This document shows positions 41,743 through 51,133 of a stretch of 64,000 nt of DNA, piece after piece. The DNA is from Brettanomyces bruxellensis (lineage: Eukaryota > Ascomycota > Pichiomycetes > Pichiales > Pichiaceae), in the NCBI RefSeq assembly GCF_011074885.1, contig NC_054690.1, positions 439,001 through 503,000 of the forward strand, read 5' to 3'. The translations under genes and the position numbers were made by a program. The notes beneath the pieces are model-generated. The model searched no databases and was not told the origin of the DNA. It was given only the letters and a program-made list of their open reading frames with translations. Each line of letters starts with the position of its first letter. Position 1 is the stretch's first letter.

Positions 41743-42813
41743 ATGTCTAATCAGTGGACAGTCGATCCAGCTACAAGGCGAAAATTGCTTTCCCTGCAAA
41801 AGCAGGGAGCCAATAAGAAGTGTTTTGACTGTGGTTCGCCAAATCCACAGTGGGCATCACCGAAATTTGGAATTTTCATCTGCTTGGAGTGTGCTGGTGT
41901 GCATAGAGGGCTCGGTGTGCATATCTCATTTGTCAGATCAATCACTATGGATCAGTTCAAGCCTGAGGAGCTCAAGCGCATGGAATTGGGTGGAAACGAA
42001 AAATGTAAAGAGTACTTCGAAGCACACAAGTTGGATTGCTCACTTCCAGCCAAGCTCAAATACGATAATTTTGTTGCCGAGGATTATAAAAAGAAGTTGA
42101 CTGCTTTGGTGGATGGTACGGATTTTGTCGAACCAGATCATTCTGGTGAAACACTTCCATCTGCAAATGCAGGCCTACCAAACTCAAGTGCCAACGTTTC
42201 TTCAACCCATTTGCCAACGAAGCAACAAAATGAGGCTTATTTTGCCACTCTTGGTAATGCCAATCAGCAGCGGCCAGATAACTTGCCACCATCACAGGGT
42301 GGCCGTTATCAAGGGTTTGGATCTGGTGGACCCAGTGTAAATGCCACTTCACAGCAAAACAGAGGTGGATCGTTGGCTGGATTCACTCTAGATGCTTTCC
42401 AAAAAGACCCACTCGGGACGTTTACCAAAGGCTGGGGTCTTTTTTCTTCAACTGTGGCCAAATCAGTGAAAGAGGTGAATGATACAGTTATTCAACCAGG
42501 GATGAAGCAGCTGGCAGAGAAAGATTACACAACACAAGCCAAACGGGCTATGGAGCAGTTTGGACAGAAAGTTCAAGAGGCAGGTACCAACTTACAGCAG
42601 CAATGGGATACTACTAATGTCAATAATGGCAACTCATCGAAGTACTCCAGATTGCTTGATGACTTGGGGCAACCCCGCACAGAAAGTGCTAATATTGAGC
42701 CTGCTTTTGGCCTTAGAAAGCCTGCTACGAAAACGAAGTTGCCTGGTATGGGTACGACACCAAAGAAGAAAACCGACAGTTGGGATTCTGAAGATAAATG
42801 GGATGCCTTTTAG
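41743..42813 (+). CDS. GCS1: ADP-ribosylation factor GTPase-activating protein
   Basis: ArfGAP1-type protein controlling Arf1 at the Golgi and in retrograde vesicle traffic. I start at the ATG at 41743 (MSNQWTVDPATRRKLL), because S. cerevisiae Gcs1 begins with the same alignment; this gives 356 aa. The zinc finger is C27-X2-C30-X16-C47-X2-C50, followed by the arginine finger Arg55 in AGVHRGLGVHISFVRS. The SITMDQFKPEELKRMELGG block and VAEDYKKKL are near-identical to Gcs1. The second half contains two amphipathic lipid-packing-like segments (around FTKGWGLFSSTVAKSVKEV) that sense curved membranes, and the C-terminus ends in KKKTDSWDSEDKWDAF, a typical Trp-rich coat-binding tail. Confidence 0.96.
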   Translation: MSNQWTVDPATRRKLLSLQKQGANKKCFDCGSPNPQWASPKFGIFICLECAGVHRGLGVHISFVRSITMDQFKPEELKRMELGGNEKCKEYFEAHKLDCSLPAKLKYDNFVAEDYKKKLTALVDGTDFVEPDHSGETLPSANAGLPNSSANVSSTHLPTKQQNEAYFATLGNANQQRPDNLPPSQGGRYQGFGSGGPSVNATSQQNRGGSLAGFTLDAFQKDPLGTFTKGWGLFSSTVAKSVKEVNDTVIQPGMKQLAEKDYTTQAKRAMEQFGQKVQEAGTNLQQQWDTTNVNNGNSSKYSRLLDDLGQPRTESANIEPAFGLRKPATKTKLPGMGTTPKKKTDSWDSEDKWDAF

Positions 42814-43728
42814 AGATGGCTGCTATGCAAAATAACTTTTTTAATTTCAAACGTCTGCTAGCTGAGAATTTATTCATCCACTTGGTTCGTTTTGAAACTT
42901 CTTCTCTTTATGAGTATACAGCATTGGCCATAAACTTGTTTTTTCATATGATCCATAATTAATATTACTTGCTTTTTATAGCTGGTCTGTAGTTGCTGGA
43001 ATGTGGTCCATTAAGTAATGTGCGATGCATACGAATAAGGTTGTGAACTTCTTACTTATTTTGGTGTGCCTGCCCTTACAATTATAACATTCTACTATTT
43101 GTATTATCCCATACGTAGATTGCCGAGTTTTCGAACTTCCAGGACTGGTTGCTTAAACTGGTTTAAATCTGTCGGAATTTTTTTCTAAATTCGATAAAAA
43201 AAATTGCTTCCCCTGTCAACCAACTGAGAACGCGGCGTATCCGTTACTATTGTACTTCAAAAATATACGTAGGCCATATAAATTATGATGTGATCACTTA
43301 ATAAGATCTTTAGAGCAATCTTAATATAAAGTGCCTACTCTCAATATAATATTATTTGAGTGTAAATTAATAGGAATTGTTTTGCTATGTCAGTGAAAAG
43401 TGTCCAGATCCATGAAAAATTATGCGCTAAGAAACTCAAGTTCAGCGAGAAAATCCGAAGTCTCGTCAAATGAAGAAACAAACGGCCAAGTTTCATTGTT
43501 TTTTTTGCTTATCAGTAATTACGTACCCCAATAACAGTGTAGGGGAGCAGATAACAAGATAGTTTAATTCTGCCAATAACACATTTTGCATTATATATAT
43601 ATATATATATGTTGAAGCGTATCTGAATATTCCTAAATAATTTCCACTTTTAATTTGCTACTTGTCTCATTCACCAAGGCCAAACCTTATTAAAACCTTG
43701 GATAATCTAGTTCATAACTACTGGTAAC
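42814..43728. other. 915-base gap between GCS1 and the aldolase-family gene
   Basis: AT-rich promoter DNA with a (TA)n microsatellite of about nine units at 43592-43610. I looked for tRNA B-box and snoRNA C/D signals and found no acceptable candidate. No frame in it resembles a known protein. Confidence 0.55.
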
Positions 43729-44655
43729 ATGTCTGAAACTACAGAAACCACAGAATCGGAATCAGCGATTCAGAAAGTGCCCTCCCATATAGTCCCTGCT
43801 ACTTCTTATGGATATAAGATGGAAAAGCAGGGAGCACAGAATATTGCCTTGGTGAATGGTACACCTTATCCCGTTCCAAAGTTTGATGATCCATACAAAA
43901 AGAGAGAGTGGATGTTGGAGCATATGGCAGGGGCATTTAGAGTTTTTGGTAGAAGAGGATTTGGAGAGGGTTCTGCTGGACATATATCTATTAGGGATCC
44001 GGTGGATCCAAACACATTCTGGATTAACCCTCTTGGTGTTCACTTCTCATTATTGACTGCCTCTGATATGATACATATGGATATGGATGGCCATATGCTC
44101 AGAGATGGAAATACAACGGGTTCAGTTAATGCAGCGGGCTTTTCGATTCATTCAGCATTTCTGAAAGCACGTCCAGATGTTAATGCTGCATGCCACACAC
44201 ATTCGGTCTTTGGTAAAGCATACTCCGCATTCGGTAAACCCCTTGATATGCTTAACCAAGATGGATGTCTTTTTTATAAAAATCAGGCTGTGTACACAGG
44301 CTTCGGAGGAGTCGCAATAGAGAAGGAAGAAGGTCGCAGAATTGCAAAAGCTGCCGGTAAGGCCAATGCGATCATATTGCAGAATCATGGTTTGCTGACT
44401 GCCGGAACAACTGTCGATGAGGCGGCATATCTTTATACGTTAATGGAGAGGACTTGTCAATGTCAGTTGCTTGCAGATGCTGCTGAAAGTGATGGAAGAA
44501 AAAAAGTCATCATTCCAGACGAGACAGCTGAATACACAAAGTTTATGGATTATGACCCTGAATCAATGTATCTTGAATTTCAAGTGGATCTGGGTTATGA
44601 GATTGCAAAAGATAACAGCTTCATGAGTTTCACTAATGCAAAAAATGCTAAGTAA
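43729..44655 (+). CDS. Class II aldolase/adducin-family protein
   Basis: Probable zinc-dependent aldolase-like enzyme of unknown substrate (family also includes fuculose-phosphate aldolase and adducin heads). The 308-aa protein has the fold's landmarks. These are EHMAGAFRVFGRRGFGEGSAGHISIRDP near 61-95, a metal-site HTH in CHTHSVFGKAYSAFG, and a third ligand in ILQNHGLLTAGTTVDEAA. The closing helix YTLMERTCQCQLLADAA is also typical. The metal-binding histidines are present, so catalytic activity is possible, but the acid residue and substrate pocket cannot be assigned by eye. The first 20 residues are Thr/Glu/Ser-rich and probably disordered. Similar proteins are widespread in fungi, mostly uncharacterised. 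Confidence 0.9.
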   Translation: MSETTETTESESAIQKVPSHIVPATSYGYKMEKQGAQNIALVNGTPYPVPKFDDPYKKREWMLEHMAGAFRVFGRRGFGEGSAGHISIRDPVDPNTFWINPLGVHFSLLTASDMIHMDMDGHMLRDGNTTGSVNAAGFSIHSAFLKARPDVNAACHTHSVFGKAYSAFGKPLDMLNQDGCLFYKNQAVYTGFGGVAIEKEEGRRIAKAAGKANAIILQNHGLLTAGTTVDEAAYLYTLMERTCQCQLLADAAESDGRKKVIIPDETAEYTKFMDYDPESMYLEFQVDLGYEIAKDNSFMSFTNAKNAK

Positions 44656-45009
44656 TGGGAAATATTCTGCGGTAATCCAAATAATTTTCAAGTCTCTTTT
44701 CCTATTTATTTATTTATCAACCTTGTTCATTATATGTCTGCATTGTAAATTATGTATGTTGGCTGAGTAATGGCTGTATTGTGGTGGCGAAGTAATCTCT
44801 GGTTTAAATATGCGTCTATTTGAAGACTAATTATTCTTTGCCAATTTTTTTTTTTTTTTTTACTTAAAATTCCAAATGCTGCGTACCCCTTGATCTTATT
44901 CTTCCATGTATAAAATAATAAGGTGAAGAAGAGATCTTTCCACGCACGTAACCCTTTCTAAAAAGAATAGTGCAATCATTTACATGCTTATCTTCTCTAG
45001 GTAGTGATT
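44656..45009. other. Gap between the aldolase-family gene and SWT1
   Basis: About 350 bases with a 17-base T run at 44845-44861, the usual nucleosome-poor promoter signal. Nothing else was recognised. Confidence 0.5.
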
Positions 45010-46308
45010 ATGTCTGGCCATTTTTCGGATGATATCGATATGGTCGATGTGAATGACGAGAATGATCTCAGTCAGATCACTAATATTACACTTCGTCAAA
45101 GATATGGACAAGAGCTCATAAATGAACAGTCGCACACCGATTTTGACGAGTCATACTATTCTAAAGAACAAAATGGCGTGCACATTGCTAATGGAGCTTC
45201 AATGGAGGAGATGGATGCTGGAATATTCCTAGTTATAGATACGAATTTCATTTTATCGCATTTGTATCTTCTGAATGAACTACAATCATTTCATGGCAAA
45301 TACAATAACATATATAGAATTATCATTCCCCGTCAAGTTATACAAGAATTGGATGGTCTCAAAAGCTCAGCAAAGGTTCAAGAAGGGATAGAGATTGGTC
45401 AATTGTCGAGATCGGCTATAGACTGGTGTTATAAATTTATGCATAACACAGATCCGATCGTTAAAGGACAGAAGATTTACGAATGTATTAATAAAAATGC
45501 GATGAAAGATGATTCAATTTTAGACTGTTGTCTTTACTTGCAAAGAAAACACCCTCAATGTCTTGTGGTTTTAATGTCCAATGATAAAAATCTTTGTGTA
45601 AAAGCTTTGACAAATGACATTCTTACTATTTCCTATAGGCGAGGGATGACAGCCGAGATCATTGCTTCCCGAGTAACCCAGGAATATGGGCTTTCGGTGT
45701 CTTATAATGATGGTAAAATTCATAATAATCCGCTTAACTTTGATCCTAATATGAAGGAATCTAGCACGTCACAAAACAATTCCGAATATGTGCAACGAGA
45801 TGATTATCATGAGGCTGATGACAGTATGTCCCTTGATGAAGAAACTGAAATAAATGCCGCCCACAATTCATTAAAAAGTAATTATCGTGGTAAATGTTTA
45901 GAGGATGTTTGTCAAGACATTTTTAACCAGGTTCAAGTGCTAGTCTTTGAGGCGATTGATTTTGCAGTGAAAAAAGCATTTGGTAAAGATGCCGATATGG
46001 CTGGGTATGATGAGTCGAAGCTTCATACCTTAAAAGATGCAGCATACTTAATTAAGGATTTAAGTTTGTCGACATTCGCCGATTATTTCCCAACAAGAGC
46101 CACTTTCAGTCCATTAAATATTCTCAACGAGTCTACTAATGTTAAGCGGCTATCCTCTTTACCAAATACCCAAGAAAGTCTAAAGGAGTTCAAAGAATTT
46201 TGGACTGGATTTTTGCTTCCAATATACAAGAAGAGGGATCCGAAACTACAATCAGATTTAAACAGCATAATCAACGTTTGGAACACTTGGGAACAGAATC
46301 TTAATTGA
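45010..46308 (+). CDS. SWT1: SWT1-like PIN-domain RNA endonuclease
   Basis: Swt1 is a nuclear endoribonuclease that surveys mRNPs at the nuclear pore. I start at the ATG at 45010 (MSGHFSDDIDMVD), since the upstream in-frame codons contain no ATG; the protein is then 432 aa. The PINc domain spans about 70-225: Asp77 and Asn79 in LVIDTNFILSHL, RQVIQELDGLK with Glu113, the acidic pair in MKDDSILDCCLYL, and LMSNDKNLCVKA. All four acidic positions expected for metal binding appear present. The C-terminal half is helical (EDVCQDIFNQVQVLVFEAIDFAVKKAFG) and resembles the Swt1 C-terminal domain. Its stop codon lies only 21 bases from that of the convergent gene at 46330. Confidence 0.88.
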   Translation: MSGHFSDDIDMVDVNDENDLSQITNITLRQRYGQELINEQSHTDFDESYYSKEQNGVHIANGASMEEMDAGIFLVIDTNFILSHLYLLNELQSFHGKYNNIYRIIIPRQVIQELDGLKSSAKVQEGIEIGQLSRSAIDWCYKFMHNTDPIVKGQKIYECINKNAMKDDSILDCCLYLQRKHPQCLVVLMSNDKNLCVKALTNDILTISYRRGMTAEIIASRVTQEYGLSVSYNDGKIHNNPLNFDPNMKESSTSQNNSEYVQRDDYHEADDSMSLDEETEINAAHNSLKSNYRGKCLEDVCQDIFNQVQVLVFEAIDFAVKKAFGKDADMAGYDESKLHTLKDAAYLIKDLSLSTFADYFPTRATFSPLNILNESTNVKRLSSLPNTQESLKEFKEFWTGFLLPIYKKRDPKLQSDLNSIINVWNTWEQNLN

Positions 46309-46329
46309 AATGTATAATAGAATAGTGTG

Positions 46330-47283
46330 TTAACTTTCATTCCTTTTCTTACGCCCCAAAAGATACCTAAATCGTTTATATTTGGCCGGATTAATAATCG
46401 AGTCATCACCACGTCTTTTAAGTTCTGTCTCTTCTTGGTGACGGTTAAATTTTGTACTTTGATCGTGTTTACTTTTTTCTGTTCTTCGTGACATTTGTGG
46501 CGCTATTGTGTTCCATTGTTCGTTGAATTTGGGGATAAATAAGGATGATAACTTCACAGACGGCTGAATGTTTCGATATTCCTTCTTCGCTTCGCTTCTT
46601 AAGGATCCGGGTGTACTTTCCAATGATGATCGCAAACTACTACCGGAGAGAAAAAGAGATTGTACGGCTTCATGGTTATATATTTGCTGATCCGTAAGAT
46701 TTCCTGTATTGGATCCCAATCCTGATGTTAAAGAGGTATTTTGTATATGATTAACTAGAAGTCGAATGATTATTCGATTTTTGTTCCTAATCTCCGCGTC
46801 ATCCTTTGAAAGAATTGCCGACTGTAGGTAGCTAAAGTTTATAAATCGTTTCAGCAATTGCTTCATTATGAGAATTTGTGATTCTATTTGATCAACAATT
46901 ACCATCGGAAATGTTAGTTTAAAATCGCCATGCTGTATTGTTAGCATTTCCTTATTTTCAGATAGCTGAAACATTACCAACGTATCAGATGTCTCGTCAG
47001 AACCGATTTTCCCTTCTAAAGCAGTTAACTGTGTTAAAATCTGATTAACGGTATCATTGTCGGTGTTCAAGATACTGTTCTGTCGAAATATTTCACTGAA
47101 TTCATCCCTCTGCTCGACTGTGCATATATATAACTCTTGATTGGAACTAATTAGAAGTGCTTCAAGTAGAGGTCCACCGGATACGGAAATCCCACCTATA
47201 AAGGAAATATCAGCTTCCGGAGTCCATTTCACCTCCTGAAATCTATTTGGGACTTTCCACTTGGGATCAAACTGCTTACTCAT
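46330..47283 (-). CDS. Possible XLF/Nej1-like end-joining factor
   Basis: Tentative assignment. The 317-aa protein has an N-terminal part of predicted beta character (residues about 20-130) followed by a long helix (VDQIESQILIMKQLLKRFINFSYLQSAILSKDDAEIRNKNRIIIRLL) of coiled-coil type. It ends in a Ser-rich, disordered tail finishing in a basic patch (KYKRFRYLLGRKKRNES). Head, stalk, loose tail and a terminal basic Phe/Leu motif are the architecture of XLF/Nej1, which stimulates ligase IV in non-homologous end joining with Ku. The sequence itself is too diverged for me to be sure, and an XRCC4/Lif1-like or unrelated coiled-coil protein is possible. An in-frame stop lies 12 bases before the ATG. 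See also the neighbouring short frame at 47291. Confidence 0.6.
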   Translation of the reverse strand: MSKQFDPKWKVPNRFQEVKWTPEADISFIGGISVSGGPLLEALLISSNQELYICTVEQRDEFSEIFRQNSILNTDNDTVNQILTQLTALEGKIGSDETSDTLVMFQLSENKEMLTIQHGDFKLTFPMVIVDQIESQILIMKQLLKRFINFSYLQSAILSKDDAEIRNKNRIIIRLLVNHIQNTSLTSGLGSNTGNLTDQQIYNHEAVQSLFLSGSSLRSSLESTPGSLRSEAKKEYRNIQPSVKLSSLFIPKFNEQWNTIAPQMSRRTEKSKHDQSTKFNRHQEETELKRRGDDSIINPAKYKRFRYLLGRKKRNES

Positions 47284-47290
47284 ACGAATG

Positions 47291-47575
47291 TTAATCTATA
47301 GACCGATGAAAAAGTATACATATAGCTAGAAAGGTGCATGGAGTTACATAAGAAGTAATTTGGCCAACTTTGACAATCAACCTTACACCACTAAATAAAT
47401 GTTTGCCAAATTGCGCATCAATCTGTTGTTCTGCGTCCACATTTTTGTCGTATTTATATAACCATTCTTTGATGTCTTGTTTAAGCGATAACATTTTATC
47501 CCCTAAATTAAGCACATAATAGACTGTATGTGTTGCTCTGATGCTTTCTTTATTTATAAGTGCAATTTTAAGCAT
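47291..47575 (-). CDS. Short 94-codon frame: small gene, or first exon of the downstream gene
   Basis: An ATG-initiated frame of 94 codons (MLKIALINKESIRATHTVYY) whose stop is only 7 bases before the ATG of the gene at 46330-47283, which leaves no room for a separate promoter. Codons 1-63 look protein-like (LSLKQDIKEWLYKYDKNVD); the last 31 are less so. A donor-like GTAAGG begins at 47386 right after codon 63, and a TAG acceptor ends at 47296. Splicing these would join codon 63 in frame to the downstream gene, giving 384 aa with a 91-base intron, nearly the size of the ERG9 intron. No good branch box is visible. The frame may also be chance. Confidence 0.35.
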   Translation of the reverse strand: MLKIALINKESIRATHTVYYVLNLGDKMLSLKQDIKEWLYKYDKNVDAEQQIDAQFGKHLFSGVRLIVKVGQITSYVTPCTFLAICILFHRSID

Positions 47576-48331
47576 AATCTTAGATTTTATTTTTTTTTTT
47601 CGGTATAATTTTTAGAATTTGCCTATTTAATTACGGGAATAATACACAAGATCTTGGAACAAGATAAAAACAGTACACAAATAGTTTACCAAAGAATAAT
47701 AATAAGATCCATAGAAGTTGTATGATAAAGGAAAAGTACTAATGCCAAGTATAATAAACTTCACTTATGTTAGGAACTTTTGTGGGAAGATCATAGAATA
47801 CATATTTGCTTTGATGTATTGATATAGACTATTATTCAAACAAGCTTGCTTGTAATTTAATAACTCCATGATCAGAATAAAAATAAACAGCGTTATGCTT
47901 TGGGGCATGCATTATACTTTAAAGCACGCATTATGCTATTGCAATCAGCAAAGCTGATGATATTTGTATATCGAACATGCTCTTAGCACACAGAGATGCC
48001 GTCTGAATTGCAAGAGATGTTCAATAAAAATATTTTAAAAATAAAAGCTTATAATTCAACAGTACTTCTATATAAAATAGTAATTTGTACACTGCTATCT
48101 TGACCTGGGGTCTATTTTTAAATGAACCTAAAAGGATTTTGTACAATGCCCAAAAAAGGATCGAAGGAGATGAAGAAAAAATTGCACAGCCATCTGTTTA
48201 AAATTTTCAGCGGATAAATTTTTTTATCAAATGGAGTAAAATACCAAGTTTATGGAAGAATGAATCGTTTGACTTTAGACATTTTGATGGACAAATAATA
48301 TCGTACAATCCATAAACAACATACACACACG
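47576..48331. other. IMP4 promoter region
   Basis: About 755 bases. An RRPE-like element AAAATTTTCAG lies at 48200-48210, about 125 bases before the IMP4 start, consistent with ribosome-biogenesis control. Locally repeated GCATTATGC-like words occur at 47893-47940. A weak CTGATGAT...CTGA pair with complementary ends (47941-48012) was considered as a C/D snoRNA and not accepted. No other gene was recognised. Confidence 0.5.
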
Positions 48332-49197
48332 ATGCTAAGAAGACAGGCTAGAGAAAGAAAAGAGTATTTATACAGAAAAGCTCAGCAACTCAAGGAAGAA
48401 GCGAAGATAGAGAAAAGACATCAGCTTGCGCAGGCTTTAGCTACTGGTAAAAATCTTTCAAAAGATATAGCTGATGATCAGCAGCTTCAAAAAGACTTTT
48501 TGTATGATGAAACAATTCAAAAAGAAAACGAGGAAGTGGATGATGAATATGCAAGACTTAGTGGATTTGTCGAACCAAAGGTAGTGATTACTACTTCTAG
48601 AAGTCCGTCAGCAAGATTGTCACAATTCACGAAGGAGATGAGATTGATGATACCGAACTCAATCAGAATAAATCGAGGTAATTACATAATGCCAGCATTA
48701 GTTGAGTCATGCAAGAGATCAGGCATAACAGACATAGTGGTAATACACGAGCATAGAGGTGTGCCTTCGACCTTAACCGTGAGCCATCTTCCTTATGGTC
48801 CTACGGCTGTGTTCACTCTACATAACGTTGTTCTTAGACATGATATTTACAATGTTGGAAACATTAGTGAGGCATATCCACATCTTATATTCGAGAACTT
48901 CACAACAAAACTAGGACAGAGAATCAGTACAATTTTGAAGAACATATTCCACCGGGAGTGAAAAAGGAATCTCCTAGAGTGATATCTTTCGTGAATAAAA
49001 ATGATTTTGTTAGCGTGCGGCAGCATCTCTATGTTAGGACGAAAGATGACGTAGAGTTAAGAGAGGTCGGCCCAAGGCTTGAGATGAGACCATTTTCGAT
49101 AAAGCTTGGCACGTTGGATGATGAAGATGCTGATGTGGAATGGATGCTAAGAAGATTCGTTAGAACAGCAAGTAGAAAGAATTACTTGAGCGAGTAA
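48332..49197 (+). CDS. IMP4: IMP4 U3 snoRNP protein, interrupted by a frameshift
   Basis: Imp4 is a Brix/IMP4-domain protein that, with Imp3 and Mpp10, holds U3 snoRNA on pre-18S rRNA in the nucleolar SSU processome. The first frame (48332-48961) starts [18 protein letters not shown] like yeast Imp4 and runs to [19 protein letters not shown], then ends in a premature HRE-stop. The rest of the conserved protein ([16 protein letters not shown] to [11 protein letters not shown], stop at 49197) continues in another frame. One extra C at the CC of 48949-48950 would restore one 288-aa frame, matching the usual length of about 290 aa. As written the gene is broken. For an essential gene a sequence error or one defective allele is the likely cause. 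Confidence 0.93.
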
Positions 49198-49718
49198 TTT
49201 ATGGATTGGTTCGACTGCATAGCTAAACATAGTCTATTTACATACTCAGGATTCATGTAATAGAATTTGATATAAATGTCCTGCACGCACGCAGGTGTGG
49301 AAACAACAACAAAAGCAACGTGGAAATTAGGCTAGCCTTATAGGATAGACATAAGAAATGAAACAGTGCGGGAAAAAAAAAAAAACGTAACGTAACGTAG
49401 AGCAGGATGACCTTGCAGAAACCAGACACACGCACACACACGCAAACAATGTGGCGATGAATGAAAAGAAGAGAGGAGAAGAGAAGAGAAAAGAAAACAA
49501 CAACAAAAAGAAACAATGAGCCGTAGCTAACCTATAACCCTCTTCAATCAAATACCAAGAGTCCAACACCTTAAAGACAACGCATGGAAGGTAATAAAAA
49601 GAGGGGAAAAAAAGCTTTGATTCAAAAAAAGAGCTTTTAAACAAACAATAAAAAATAATAACATACTATCCATCCAAAACTATCTAGACCCCAATAATGT
49701 CACCGGACAGAGTTGAAC
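49198..49718. other. Convergent 3' region between IMP4 and the VHS2/MLF3 gene
   Basis: About 520 bases with a tandem ACGTA repeat at 49385-49400, a CA-rich stretch (49429-49444) and a purine-rich GAGAAGA stretch (49462-49495). No gene or RNA structure was recognised. Confidence 0.5.
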
Positions 49719-51133
49719 CTAATTGGATGAATCATTCGTACTCTTAGTAGAGAGGGGTGTAAGATCATTAGAACATATTATTTCGCCTCTGTGGCCACTC
49801 CTGGAGCTCAAGTTGGAAGATATTGATGGAGAACGACCTGCTACAAGTCCACGTCTTCCGTTACCAAAGCAGCGATTGCTTCTCGAAAAGCCAGAATTCT
49901 TTCTAGACAATCCTATCAAGGTTCGGGTAGCTTCCGTTGGAGGAGCATTTATTGTCAACAAGTCGACATCATCTGCGTCGGATGGCTGTTCTTTTTGATT
50001 ATGCGAGTTTCTTGCGTGGGCAAAAGTTGAAGAAAAAAAATTAATACCGGAGTCTCGTCTTGTCTTCGGGAAGACAGGAGACCTTGGACCCCTTGCAAAT
50101 GTTGGTGATCGAGGGGAGTTCATTCCAGAGCATGAAGACACGACAGAACTACTTCTACCCATCCTATGACCCGAAAATGAAAGCGATATTGATGGTCTCC
50201 GGATAGGGAAAGTAGACTCCTGATCTTCCTGGTTGATCATATCAGCATACGAGAAGAAAGAGCTCGTGGACTTGTTTTCTCTCAGCAATGGTGAAGGAGG
50301 GAAAACTGACCTTTGCTGTTCTGGTCTTCTTTGGACTCTCGAGGAATTTGTGCCGCTATTTTTGTGAATTGACTCAGCCCGGCCAAATGAAGACAAAGTC
50401 GGCTGCGGTGCAGTGATGGACTGGTTTAGTGATGGTCTCAGTAATGGTTTATTATCCGAGCGCAGCTGCTGTGTTAAATTAGACTGAGTTTGTCTTCGGC
50501 TTGGGATTCTCGAGCGAGACGCATTTCCATTTGCAAATGCTGCCTCAAGGTTTGCAGTGGAGGATCTTCTGGACGGAACACTAAACTCGAACTCCTCCAA
50601 ATTGATGTCCTTGTCAGGTTCACATCCAGTTATCAGTCCTGTTGCAGCATCCAATGCGGGAGGAACGTAGTTCTCAGATGTAAAATGTCTTGGAGAGAAC
50701 TAGGAACTGGTTGAGCGTCCACCATTGGATCCTGGACGAATCTCTCAAAAATGAGAGAGTCTCGACTCCTTAAATTTATAGAGCCGGAACCATTGGAATC
50801 TTCTGATGACATAGAGGATTGATCAACATTGGCACAACTACCAAAACTGGCTTTCCTTTTGGAATCAGCTGCTTTCCCTTGACCTGAGGATACTGAACAG
50901 TTCTCATCATAGTTATTGCTACTTTCCTCTGTCTGCGACAGACTTAAGCCTTTCAAATGTGAAGCCATGTTCTCCAGGTTACTTTCTGAATTAGGGGGAG
51001 ACACGGGTGAAATGAGGCCGGTATCTGTATTGTCTTTGCTCTGATCCTTATTGAATTTGGTGAATTGGAAACGATTCAAACTTGATCCTCTTTCCGTGAG
51101 CGAATGACTCTTATCAGAAGGGGGTGAAATCAT
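49719..51133 (-). CDS. VHS2/MLF3-family protein, interrupted by a frameshift
   Basis: Yeast cytoplasmic Ser-rich proteins; Vhs2 regulates septin stability in late mitosis and Mlf3 affects leflunomide sensitivity. The first frame starts at 51133 (MISPPSDKSHSLTERG) and contains the family box SRDSLIFERFVQDP. The second frame ends at 49719 and contains ENYVPPALDAATGLITG and SSFFSYADMINQED; all three boxes match Vhs2/Mlf3 as I remember them. Neither frame alone holds all of them. The break falls at a run of four T (four A on the plus strand, 50682-50685); a fifth would join the frames into 471 aa. Low-complexity Ser/Arg/Pro segments fill the rest. The protein is likely heavily phosphorylated. Confidence 0.85.

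Noticed and set aside
43592..43610. (TA)n run as a possible mobile-element or hairpin signal
   Set aside because: Simple microsatellite without flanking repeats or target-site duplication.
47941..48012. Possible box C/D snoRNA (CTGATGAT ... GTCTGA with complementary GCAAT/ATTGC ends)
   Set aside because: The C box lacks the purine before TGATGA, the 5' stem is 11 bases away from it, the candidate is very short and no C'/D' boxes or rRNA guide were identified.
49253..49644. Two overlapping Phe/Leu/Val-rich minus-strand frames
   Set aside because: Composition follows the purine-rich plus strand (GAAGAGAAGA, AACAACAA); no protein pattern.
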